DNA of 24,521 nucleotides, from positions 1 to 24,521 of the forward strand of contig DASYQM010000068.1 in the NCBI GenBank assembly GCA_036005525.1, written 5' to 3'. This document shows, piece after piece, positions 1-6,345 of this stretch (its first letter is position 1; each line of letters opens with the position of its first letter). Below the pieces are notes generated by a model. It saw only the letters and a program-made list of their open reading frames with translations. It did no database searches and was not told where the DNA came from. A program made the translations under genes and the position numbers. The DNA is from UBA9676 sp036005525. GTDB lineage: Bacteria > Actinomycetota > Actinomycetes > Streptosporangiales > Streptosporangiaceae.

Positions 1-307
1 CGGGGAACAGCAGCCGATCGACCCACTCCGCCGTGTACCACGCACCGCGATGCCAGCCCATCTGCACCAGCCAGGGCCAGATCCGTTCCGGCGGAGCCCC
101 GATCGTGATGGCGTGAGTCGTCACGGCCATCGGGTCAGGTATCAGATCATCGCCTGGCAGGCGGCGCCGGCGCTCGGCCCTCGTGGCGCCGTAGTTGCGC
201 CCGAGCCACTGCAGGCTCAGGTAGCCAGCAACGGCACCAGCGGCAATGATGCCGCTGCTCGGCACGGCTCGCCTGCGCCGACCTTGACCTTCCGGGTACC
301 CAGGCAT
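1..307 (-). CDS. SRPBCC-type protein, N-terminal part (runs off the window)
   Basis: The frame reads leftwards from an ATG at 307-305 with a good Shine-Dalgarno (GGAGGAG, about 5 nt upstream); 102 codons are visible and the 3' end is missing. The start gives a short basic N-terminus, then a hydrophobic stretch (about residues 19-34, GIIAAGAVAGYLSLQW) that could be a membrane anchor. After it come PGDDLIPDPMAVTTHAITI and APPERIWPWLVQMGWHRGAW. An 'I.AP.E.IWPWL.QMG..R.GWY' pattern is typical of actinobacterial SRPBCC/START-like ligand-binding proteins, which bind hydrophobic ligands in a deep cavity. The ligand cannot be told, and most of the SRPBCC fold lies outside the window. A competing frame from 536 on the same strand is low-complexity and lacks a ribosome site; I regard it as a shadow. 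Confidence 0.72.
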   Translation of the reverse strand, partial: MPGYPEGQGRRRRAVPSSGIIAAGAVAGYLSLQWLGRNYGATRAERRRRLPGDDLIPDPMAVTTHAITIGAPPERIWPWLVQMGWHRGAWYTAEWVDRLLFP

Positions 308-392
308 CGGGCTCCTCCAACTGCGCTTCCATCCTGCGCTCCTCGCCTGCCCGCACCCAGAGTCCTTGGTCACTTGTGGGCGCGATTCCTCC

Positions 393-405
393 AGGACCAA
401 AGGCC
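393..405. promoter_or_regulatory. Possible DosR/DevR-like box upstream of the universal stress gene
   Basis: AGGACCAAAGGCC lies 109-121 nt before the usp start and resembles the GGnCCnAAnGnCC-type dyads bound by DosR/DevR regulators in front of many actinobacterial usp genes. A partial inverted copy, CCTTGGTC, lies at 364-371. This is pattern resemblance only. Confidence 0.27.
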
Positions 406-513
406 GCCTTGCCCTGCCCGAATGCCCCTGGGGATGGGCATGCCGCCAGCCCGATCCTGAAACCGGAGCTTCCGGCTGCCCGGCCGGACATCCCCAACCG
501 GAAGGAGCTGGCA

Positions 514-957
514 ATGCCTGGAATCACCGTGGGCATCGACGGATCGCATGACGCTCACCGGGCGCTGGAATGGTCGATGCGCGAGGCGGCGGCCCGCCAT
601 GTCCCGCTCACCGTGCTGACCGTTCACGATGTCCCGGTCAGCGGCTGGACAGGCGCCCCTGTCATTCTTCCCGCGGACGAGCCCGTGCTGGAAAAGCTCC
701 GCCAGGCAGCGGAGGAGGCGGTGGCGAAGGCCGCCGCCCAGCTGGGCGGGTCCAAGCCCGCTTCGGTGAGGGTCCGGGCGGTGAACGGCTTCCCCGCCCA
801 GGAGCTCATCGAGGCCTCGCGCGATGCTGACCTGCTGGTGGTGGGCTCCCGAGGCGGCGGCGGGTTCACGCGGCTGCTGCTGGGCTCCATCAGCGATCAC
901 CTGGCGCACCACGCCCACTGCCCGGTCGTCGTCGTGCCTGGGCAAGGTCGCGGCTGA
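514..957 (+). CDS. Universal stress protein (UspA family)
   Basis: The 147-aa protein is the size of a single Usp domain. It opens with a beta strand and acidic loop (GITVGIDGS, residues 3-11) and carries the ATP-binding signature G-x2-G-x9-GS (G111, G114, G124-S125), followed by the terminal strand CPVVVVPG. It should therefore be an ATP-binding, UspFG-type cytoplasmic protein, of the kind linked to hypoxia, stationary phase and stress. The start at 514 is preferred over an upstream in-frame ATG at 376 because AAGGAG lies 8 nt before it and the family fold begins there. It is monocistronic, facing the flavin monooxygenase, with a stem-loop just past its stop. A DosR-like box upstream hints at redox or hypoxia control. 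Confidence 0.93.
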   Translation: MPGITVGIDGSHDAHRALEWSMREAAARHVPLTVLTVHDVPVSGWTGAPVILPADEPVLEKLRQAAEEAVAKAAAQLGGSKPASVRVRAVNGFPAQELIEASRDADLLVVGSRGGGGFTRLLLGSISDHLAHHAHCPVVVVPGQGRG

Positions 958-996
958 GGGACGCTGACCACGTAAGCAGGCAGGTGAGGACCATGA

Positions 997-1012
997 CGGG
1001 GCTATAGCCCCG
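997..1012. terminator. Stem-loop between convergent genes
   Basis: CGGGGC-TATA-GCCCCG is a perfect 6-bp GC stem with a 4-nt loop, 40 nt after the usp stop. The TAG stop of the opposing monooxygenase gene (1004-1002) falls on the stem/loop edge. There is no U-tract, as usual in high-GC actinomycetes. It could act in both directions. Confidence 0.5.
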
Positions 1013-2426
1013 CAGGCGCTGCCCGGTGCCCGGCTGCCTGGGGCGGTGCGCTGGGTCGCTGGAGACTCGGGGACGCGGGCGAACCCGCCGTTATCGCGCG
1101 AGAGACCCCGTCCCGCCTGGCGCCCCTCCGCCGTTCCCTGCGGATCTCCCGCAGGTACGCGAGGAAGTCGACCTGGATGGTGTCCCTGGCGGAGCGGGCG
1201 TACCGCTTGGCGGTCATCGCGCGATACCTGGCGATCTCGGTGTACATCTGCGGTTCGGGGGGCAGGATCGCGCGGCCCTGGAGCAGGTCTGCCACCCATT
1301 CCGACTGGGTCGCGGCTACCGGCATGACCGCGCCGATCGGCTGGACGAGCCCGATGAAGTACAGCCCGGCCAGCTTCGGCGGGACGACGCGGCGGTACAG
1401 GGGGATCTGGTCGCCGTCGGCGCCGATCAGGGCTTCATCGAGGAACGGAAAGCTGATCTTGTATCCGGTGCAGTAGATCACCGCGTCGACCTGCTCGGCG
1501 CTGCCGTCGGTGAACCAGATGCCATCCCCGTCGAACCGGTCGATGTTGGGCCTGACGACGATGTCGCCGTGGTCCAGCCTGCTGAGCAGGCTGTCCGACA
1601 CCGTGGGCGGAGCGCACAGCAGCCGGCGGTCCGGCCTGGGCAACCCGTACTTCGTCACCGGGCCCTGGGCGATACGCATCAGCAGCGTCACCGCCGACCC
1701 CTGCAGCCGGAGCGGCACCGACGTGCCCAGGCGCATGAGCGTCAGATGATCGGTGGGCATGCCGAACAGGTGTTTCGGCACTATATGGGCGCCCCGCCGC
1801 ATGGCAAGCAGCGTCCGCGCGGCGACCCGAGAGCAATCGACTGCGATATCGCACGCGGAGTTGCCGATGCCGAGTACGAGAACGCGCTTGCCGGCGAATG
1901 GCTCGGGGGTCCGGTAATGGTGGGAATGGATCTGCTCACCGGTGAACGTGCCAGCGCCGGGAAAGGCTGGCTCGGGATACTGCGGATCCCAGTGGTGACC
2001 GTTAGCGACCAGCACGGCACCATACCGCTCGGTCCGCACTGCCCCGCTGTCCCGCTGCCGGACCGAGACGTCCCAGCCACCTTCGGTTGCCGGCGCCACC
2101 CTGGTCACCTCGGTCCGGAACTGAATCTTGCTGCGGAATCCGAAATGATCCACGAAATCGTCGAGGTACTTCGCGATCAGCCTGTGGCTGGGATAGTTCG
2201 GATAGCCATCCGGCATGGGGAACGCCGTGTACTGCATGCCCCGCCGGGATGACTCGGCGTGCAGTGAGCGGTACGCGGACGACATGCCGCTGTCATTGTC
2301 ATACCGCCAGTTGCCGCCAACTTCCGAGCCCGCCTCGAAGCAGTCGAAAGGAATGCCGCGCGCGTGCAGGACCTGGCACGATGCGATCCCCGACGATCCA
2401 GCCCCGATGACGCACGCGCGGCCCAT
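1002..2426 (-). CDS. Flavin-containing monooxygenase (FMO/BVMO-like)
   Basis: This 474-aa class B flavoprotein monooxygenase would use NADPH and O2 to insert oxygen into a soft nucleophile (N or S) or a ketone. Visible motifs in order are the FAD dinucleotide site GAGSSG (8-13), EVGGNWRY (35-42), the FMO signature F-x-G-x3-H-x3-Y-R (F161 to R172), the NADPH site GIGNSA (186-191) and the CTGY motif (319-322). The length fits the family. I start at ATG 2426, directly before the first beta strand (GRACVIGAG), with AGGGA about 8 nt upstream; longer in-frame extensions lie over the preceding gene and look non-coding. It follows the small ABC-domain gene by 23 bp, so the two probably share a transcript. 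The C-terminal 45 residues are Ala/Pro/Arg-rich and probably disordered. The substrate is unknown. Confidence 0.93.
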   Translation of the reverse strand: MGRACVIGAGSSGIASCQVLHARGIPFDCFEAGSEVGGNWRYDNDSGMSSAYRSLHAESSRRGMQYTAFPMPDGYPNYPSHRLIAKYLDDFVDHFGFRSKIQFRTEVTRVAPATEGGWDVSVRQRDSGAVRTERYGAVLVANGHHWDPQYPEPAFPGAGTFTGEQIHSHHYRTPEPFAGKRVLVLGIGNSACDIAVDCSRVAARTLLAMRRGAHIVPKHLFGMPTDHLTLMRLGTSVPLRLQGSAVTLLMRIAQGPVTKYGLPRPDRRLLCAPPTVSDSLLSRLDHGDIVVRPNIDRFDGDGIWFTDGSAEQVDAVIYCTGYKISFPFLDEALIGADGDQIPLYRRVVPPKLAGLYFIGLVQPIGAVMPVAATQSEWVADLLQGRAILPPEPQMYTEIARYRAMTAKRYARSARDTIQVDFLAYLREIRRERRRGARRDGVSRAITAGSPASPSLQRPSAPPQAAGHRAAPAGL

Positions 2427-2449
2427 GAGTGGCGTCCCTAGCGGCCGCA

Positions 2450-2701
2450 CTAGGCGTGCGCCGGTGGCGGCATGGGTACTGGCGGCGCTCCCCCGGCGGA
2501 CACCGACGTCGAGCTGAAGCCGATCACCTCGTGACCGCGCAACGCCTCCAGGAACGGCTGAAAACTGCCGCACACCAGGCACCGCAGGGTGGAACCGTGA
2601 ACCTCGACGTCGCTGACACCGGAGGCGCGCTCGACCGGCCAGGCCGGTGCGGCGCCGACGAAACTGACCTCTACTCGGTGGAGCGGCGGTCCGTCAGCCA
2701 T
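2450..2701 (-). CDS. Small protein resembling the C-terminal domain of ABC-transporter ATPases
   Basis: This 83-aa frame has good actinomycete codon use. Its core, HRVEVSFVGAAPAWPVERA then GVSDVEVHGSTLRCLVCGSF and LEALRGHEVIG, matches the pattern of the beta-rich C-terminal (DUF4162-like) tail of drug-export type ABC ATPases, normally followed by an 'SREPSLEEIFL' motif. Here that motif is replaced by a Pro/Ala/Ser tail. No Walker motifs are present, so it cannot be an ATPase. It is either a gene remnant or a free-standing domain. An exact TAACGT box lies 7 nt before the ATG, as for both DUF1707 genes here, so it is probably transcribed as a leaderless mRNA that continues into the monooxygenase. 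The domain assignment is by pattern recall and is moderate. Confidence 0.55.
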   Translation of the reverse strand: MADGPPLHRVEVSFVGAAPAWPVERASGVSDVEVHGSTLRCLVCGSFQPFLEALRGHEVIGFSSTSVSAGGAPPVPMPPPAHA

Positions 2702-2708
2702 GCCCGTT

Positions 2709-2714
2709 ACGTTA
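2709..2714 (-). promoter_or_regulatory. -10 box of a leaderless promoter (TAACGT)
   Basis: On the minus strand TAACGT is followed by 7 nt and then the ATG at 2701. This spacing puts the transcription start at or next to the ATG. There is no Shine-Dalgarno in between. Confidence 0.55.
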
Positions 2715-2785
2715 GGAGCGCGTCGGCGCCGGCCGCATCGGCGGAATTACCGATGGGGTACCCATCCGGCGCCGGTGGCGGCACC

Positions 2786-2795
2786 GTATATATAC
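2786..2795. promoter_or_regulatory. AT-rich palindrome and likely -10 box before the LuxR-type regulator
   Basis: GTATATATAC is a perfect 10-bp palindrome in otherwise GC-rich DNA. TATATA (2787-2792) ends 7 nt before the ATG at 2800, the spacing of a leaderless -10 element, and there is no Shine-Dalgarno. Being palindromic it might also serve the divergent gene or act as an operator. Confidence 0.5.
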
Positions 2796-2799
2796 CGTC

Positions 2800-5103
2800 A
2801 TGGCCAGGCCCGCCCGGCGCCCGGGCAACCTTCCAGCCGAGGCGACCAGCTTCATTGGCCGCCGCCGCGAGGTTGCGGAGGTCAGGAAGAAGCTCGCCGA
2901 GGCCCGCCTGGTCAGCCTCGTCGGGCCGGGCGGCGTGGGCAAGACACGTCTGGCGATCCGCGCCGCGGCAGACCTCCGTCGTGGCTACCGCGACGGCGGA
3001 TGGCTTGTCGAGCTCGCTGAAATCCGGGACCCGGCACTCGTGAGCAACACGGCCATGGCGGCGCTGGACCTGCGTGACCAGGCCGCAACCGACCCCTTGA
3101 ACCTGCTGCTCTCTTACCTGCAGGACAAGGAGCTGCTACTGGTCGTGGACAACTGCGAGCATCTGCTCGGGGCGGTCGGTCAGGTCGTGACCGACGTCCT
3201 GAGAGCCGCGCCGGGCGTCCGTGTGATCGCCACCAGCCGCGAGCCGCTCTCGGTCGCCGGCGAGCACGTAGTCCCGGTGCCGCCCCTCGAACTGCCCTCC
3301 GCGCGAGCGGCCGAGCCTCTCGCCCGGCTGCAGCAGAACGAGGCGGTCGCGCTCTTCACGGAGAGGGCGGCGGCGGCGTCGGGCTCGTTCGGGCTGACCG
3401 CCGCCAACCAGGCGGCGGTCATCGACCTGTGCCGACGGCTCGATGGGCTCCCGCTGGCGATCGAGCTGGCGGCGGTCAGGACGCGCGTCCTCACCGTGGA
3501 GCAGATCCTCGATCGCCTCGCCGACCGGTTCGGTCTGCTGACGGGAGGAAGCCGCGCCGCCCTGCCGCGCCATCAAACGCTCCGGACCACCATCGAATGG
3601 AGCCACGACCTGCTGGCCGACGGTGAGCGCGCGGTCCTGAGGCGGTCCTGCACGTTCGCGGGCAGGTTCACGCTGGAAGACGTCGAGGCGGTTTGCACAT
3701 CGGGGGACGTGCCGGCGGCACAGGCCTTGGACCTGCTGTCATCGCTCGTGGACAAGTCCCTCGTGACGAAGGAGGACGCAAAGGGCTTCGCCTGCTACCG
3801 CCTGCACGAGACGATGCGCGAGTTCGCGGCGATCAAGCTGCGGGAATCCGGCGAGGAGGAACCGGTCGAGCTGCAGTGTGCCGAGTACTACCGGTCGAGG
3901 TTCTGGCCTTCTGCGCTGGAAAGCCGGTATCGACTTCTCGAGTGGCTCGACTGGGCGGACCTGGAGATCGACAACGTCCGGGCGGTCCTTCAGCGGTGCC
4001 TGATCCGCGCTGACGCCGCACGCGGAATCGAACTCGCCGCCTCTCTGGGCTGGTACTGGATCACGCGCGCGACCACCGAAGGCAGGCGGTGGCTGGGTGA
4101 GGTCCTCGCCATTGGGAATGGCGATCCGCAGGCGCGTGCCTGGGCTTGGTTCCTGCACGGGTTCCTGGCCTTGCTGAAGGCCGATACGGCGGCAGCCCGG
4201 CCAGCGCTTCAAACGGCGGTGGCGGCTGCCCGGCGGGGGGGACAGCAGGATCTGCTGTCGGAAGCGCTATCGATGGCATCAATCGCGGAGATGCTGGCCG
4301 GTGATCGGGCATCCGCGAGGCGCTTGCTCGGCGAGGCGCACCTCACGAGCTTGCGCATTGATTACCCCGCCGGCACGATCGCGGTCCTCCAGGCCAGGGC
4401 TCTCAACGCCTTCTTCGAGGCCGATCTCACTACGGTCCGATCCGCCGCCTCAGAAGGAGCGCGCCAGGCGAGAAGGGCGGGTGACCTCTACAGCCTTGAA
4501 ATGATGCTCCTCAACCTGGCGTCAGCTGCGCTGAACGTCGGCGATCTCGAAGAGTCAAGGCCACTGCTCGCAGAGGCGCTGCGGATCGCTCACCAGATCG
4601 ATGACCGGGTGGCGCTGTTTTATCTGCTTGACGCCTCTGGCTGCCACGCCGCACTTTCTGGCCAGCCGCGGCTCGCGGCGCAGCTGCTCGGGGCCGCGGA
4701 TACGGTGCGAAGGGAAGCTGGCGCCGACGTCATGCCATTCCTTGCCCCCTTGCTGGCCCAGGCCGAAGAGTCGGTGGTCGCGGCACTCGGGACGACCAGG
4801 TTCGCGGCCGAGTTCACGGCCGGAAAATGCCTGGGCCGCGATACGGCGACGGGGCTCGCGCTTGGCAGGCCCGCTCATCTTGCCGCCGTGGCCTCAGACG
4901 ATGCGGCGGGGCCGCTCGGGAAGCGCGAGGCCGACGTCGCACGGCTGGTCGCCGACGGCCTGACCAACAAGCAGATCGGAACGCGCCTGTTCATTTCCGA
5001 GCGGACCGTCGACAGCCACGTCCGCAGCATCCTGAACAAGCTCGGCTTCAACTCGCGGGCCCAGATCGCCGCCTGGATGGCCTCGCCGAACCCCCCAACC
5101 TAG
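2800..5103 (+). CDS. LuxR-family regulator with an NB-ARC/AAA ATPase module
   Basis: The 767-aa cytoplasmic regulator starts with the family-typical NLPAEATSFIGRRREV (10-25). Next come the P-loop GPGGVGKT (42-49), Walker B LLLVVDN (112-118), the RVIATSREPL strand (141-150) and GLPLAIELAA (216-225), all diagnostic of STAND/NB-ARC-type NTPases. The middle region (about 330-690) is helical and TPR-like, typically used for ligand or protein sensing. The C-terminus is a LuxR (GerE) helix-turn-helix, about 706-760 (KREADVARLVADGLTNKQIG, then RTVDSHVRSILNKL). This architecture is common in actinomycetes; the signal is generally unknown. It starts leaderless behind TATATA and is divergent from the ABC-domain/monooxygenase pair, which makes that pair an obvious candidate target. 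Its stop codon sits inside a 21-bp tandem repeat. Confidence 0.93.
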   Translation: MARPARRPGNLPAEATSFIGRRREVAEVRKKLAEARLVSLVGPGGVGKTRLAIRAAADLRRGYRDGGWLVELAEIRDPALVSNTAMAALDLRDQAATDPLNLLLSYLQDKELLLVVDNCEHLLGAVGQVVTDVLRAAPGVRVIATSREPLSVAGEHVVPVPPLELPSARAAEPLARLQQNEAVALFTERAAAASGSFGLTAANQAAVIDLCRRLDGLPLAIELAAVRTRVLTVEQILDRLADRFGLLTGGSRAALPRHQTLRTTIEWSHDLLADGERAVLRRSCTFAGRFTLEDVEAVCTSGDVPAAQALDLLSSLVDKSLVTKEDAKGFACYRLHETMREFAAIKLRESGEEEPVELQCAEYYRSRFWPSALESRYRLLEWLDWADLEIDNVRAVLQRCLIRADAARGIELAASLGWYWITRATTEGRRWLGEVLAIGNGDPQARAWAWFLHGFLALLKADTAAARPALQTAVAAARRGGQQDLLSEALSMASIAEMLAGDRASARRLLGEAHLTSLRIDYPAGTIAVLQARALNAFFEADLTTVRSAASEGARQARRAGDLYSLEMMLLNLASAALNVGDLEESRPLLAEALRIAHQIDDRVALFYLLDASGCHAALSGQPRLAAQLLGAADTVRREAGADVMPFLAPLLAQAEESVVAALGTTRFAAEFTAGKCLGRDTATGLALGRPAHLAAVASDDAAGPLGKREADVARLVADGLTNKQIGTRLFISERTVDSHVRSILNKLGFNSRAQIAAWMASPNPPT

Positions 5104-5157
5104 GCATTCCTCCCGCCAACCTAGGTACCTTCCCGGCCAAGCCGGGCATTTCTCCCG
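5095..5157. repeat. Three imperfect 21-bp tandem repeats across the LuxR stop codon
   Basis: The units at 5095-5115, 5116-5136 and 5137-5157 share the pattern CCAAsCyrGGyAyyTyyCsG. The first unit encodes the last residues and TAG stop of the regulator, and the other two lie in the 123-bp gap before the next gene. The unit length is a multiple of three. Confidence 0.7.
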
Positions 5158-5226
5158 ATTCATCCGCTGACCTGGGCGGCTTACGGTCGTTGCGACATTC
5201 CCGACGACCGGAAAGGGAGGCCGACA

Positions 5227-5478
5227 GTGCCGCTTTTCATGGATGTTCACGAGATCGCCGGAGGCGTGGCGATGGATGACGTGGCCAAGGCCCATCTCGC
5301 CGACCTGCGGACGCAGCCCGCCCACGACGTGCGGTACCTGCGGTACTGGGTCGATGAGCGAGAGGGACGGGTGTTCTGCCTGGTCGAGGCCCCGTCGGCG
5401 GGGGCCGCGGCCGACGTCCACCGGGAGGCTCACGGCCTGGTCGCCGAGCACATCTACCAGGTCCAAGAGGGGTCCTAG
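5227..5478 (+). CDS. DUF4242 (SCO4226-type nickel-binding family) protein
   Basis: The 83-aa cytoplasmic protein has the family hallmarks: an N-terminal FMDVH (4-8), a central RYLRYWVDE..GRVFCLVEAPS segment and the terminal VHREAHGLVAEHIYQV. These are the marks of DUF4242, a small ferredoxin-like fold whose Streptomyces member SCO4226 has been described as nickel-binding. The start is GTG at 5227, preceded by GGGAGG about 7 nt upstream, and the protein begins immediately at the conserved MPLFMDVH. It lies 15 bp before the next gene and probably shares its transcript. Metal binding here is inferred from the family; His8 and the C-terminal His residues are plausible ligands. A nickel link would fit HypX two genes downstream, but this is speculative. 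Confidence 0.85.
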   Translation: MPLFMDVHEIAGGVAMDDVAKAHLADLRTQPAHDVRYLRYWVDEREGRVFCLVEAPSAGAAADVHREAHGLVAEHIYQVQEGS

Positions 5479-5493
5479 GAGAGGAGAAGGCAG

Positions 5494-6183
5494 ATGCGAA
5501 CCATGCGCATGGCGCGGCTCGGCGCCATCGCCGCGGTGATCGTGGCGGTCACCATGTGGATGGCGCCGGCCTGGGGACAGTCTCAGCTGTTCCCCGTCCC
5601 GGGCGGAGTTACCAGCAGCCCGGTAGGTGCGGGTGACCCGAAAATGGGCGGCGACCCCAAAATGGCCGACCCGCAAATGGCCGGTGACCTGGCGGGGACG
5701 ACGCTTACCGGGCAGCTCGCGGCGGCGCGGCTGGCGACCGCGAAGTACGCCACGAACCTGGGCAGGGCCAAGGCCGACGGCTACCAGATCATCACCATGA
5801 TGATGCCGAACATGGGGTTCCACTTCATGAACCCCCACGTCCAGGGGTTCAACGTGCGCAAGCCGCAGATCCTGGTCTACGAGCACCATGGGAACACGTG
5901 GCAGCTCGGTGCCCTGGAATGGGTGTTCCCGAAGATCCCGAAGACGCCACCGCTGCCGAACGCGACGTTCGGGCTCTTCCCCGCTGCCTGTCACTACGCC
6001 GACGGCACTTTCATCCCGGACAAGAACTCGAATACGTGCCCGAAGACGGCCCCGCACACGGGAGCCAAGTTCACGTTCTGGCACCCCGACCTCACCACGA
6101 TGCACGTGTGGGTCTGGTACCCGAACCCTGCTGGGCTGTACTCGAGCACCAACCCGCTGGTGGCCCCGTTCAACGGCGGCTGA
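5494..6183 (+). CDS. Secreted protein of unknown function
   Basis: The 229-aa protein has a Sec signal peptide: basic MRTMRMAR, a hydrophobic core AIAAVIVAVTMWMAP, and likely cleavage after AWG (about residue 28). A low-complexity linker with three DPKM/DPQM-like repeats follows (about 48-63). The conserved body carries MPNMGFHFMNPHV, ILVYEHHGNTWQLGALEWVF and a terminal TTMHVWVWYPNPAGLYSSTNP. The 'MG.H..NP ... HVW.W..NP.G....NP' pattern recurs in uncharacterised bacterial exported proteins; no enzymatic role is known to me. Two Cys (CHYAD, NTCPK) may form a disulphide. AGGAGAGGAGAAGG precedes the ATG at 5494. It is probably co-transcribed with the DUF4242 gene and ends at a strong terminator. 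Confidence 0.85.
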   Translation: MRTMRMARLGAIAAVIVAVTMWMAPAWGQSQLFPVPGGVTSSPVGAGDPKMGGDPKMADPQMAGDLAGTTLTGQLAAARLATAKYATNLGRAKADGYQIITMMMPNMGFHFMNPHVQGFNVRKPQILVYEHHGNTWQLGALEWVFPKIPKTPPLPNATFGLFPAACHYADGTFIPDKNSNTCPKTAPHTGAKFTFWHPDLTTMHVWVWYPNPAGLYSSTNPLVAPFNGG

Positions 6184-6200
6184 GCATCCGGCTGCTGTCG

Positions 6201-6230
6201 AAGGGCGGGCCGCTTCTGCGGCCCGCCCTT
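6201..6230 (+). terminator. Strong intrinsic-type hairpin
   Basis: A perfect 13-bp GC-rich stem (6201-6213 with 6218-6230) and a TTCT loop start 17 nt past the stop of the secreted protein. It separates that transcript from hypX. Confidence 0.8.
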
Positions 6231-6345
6231 GACGCGTGACGACGCACGCCACGTGCGGGTGTATCTGGATCGGCACGCCGCGCTCCGTAGTGACACAACC
6301 GGGATGCGCCGGACGGGGGTCCGGATCGGGCCACGGGGGAAGCAC

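Noticed and set aside
2427..2582. N-terminal extension of the flavin monooxygenase by 52 codons
   Set aside because: It overlaps the well-coded small gene in another frame, and the FAD-binding strand begins right after the ATG at 2426.
5095..5157. Three regular repeats as a CRISPR array
   Set aside because: The units are directly adjacent with no spacers, imperfect and only 21 bp.
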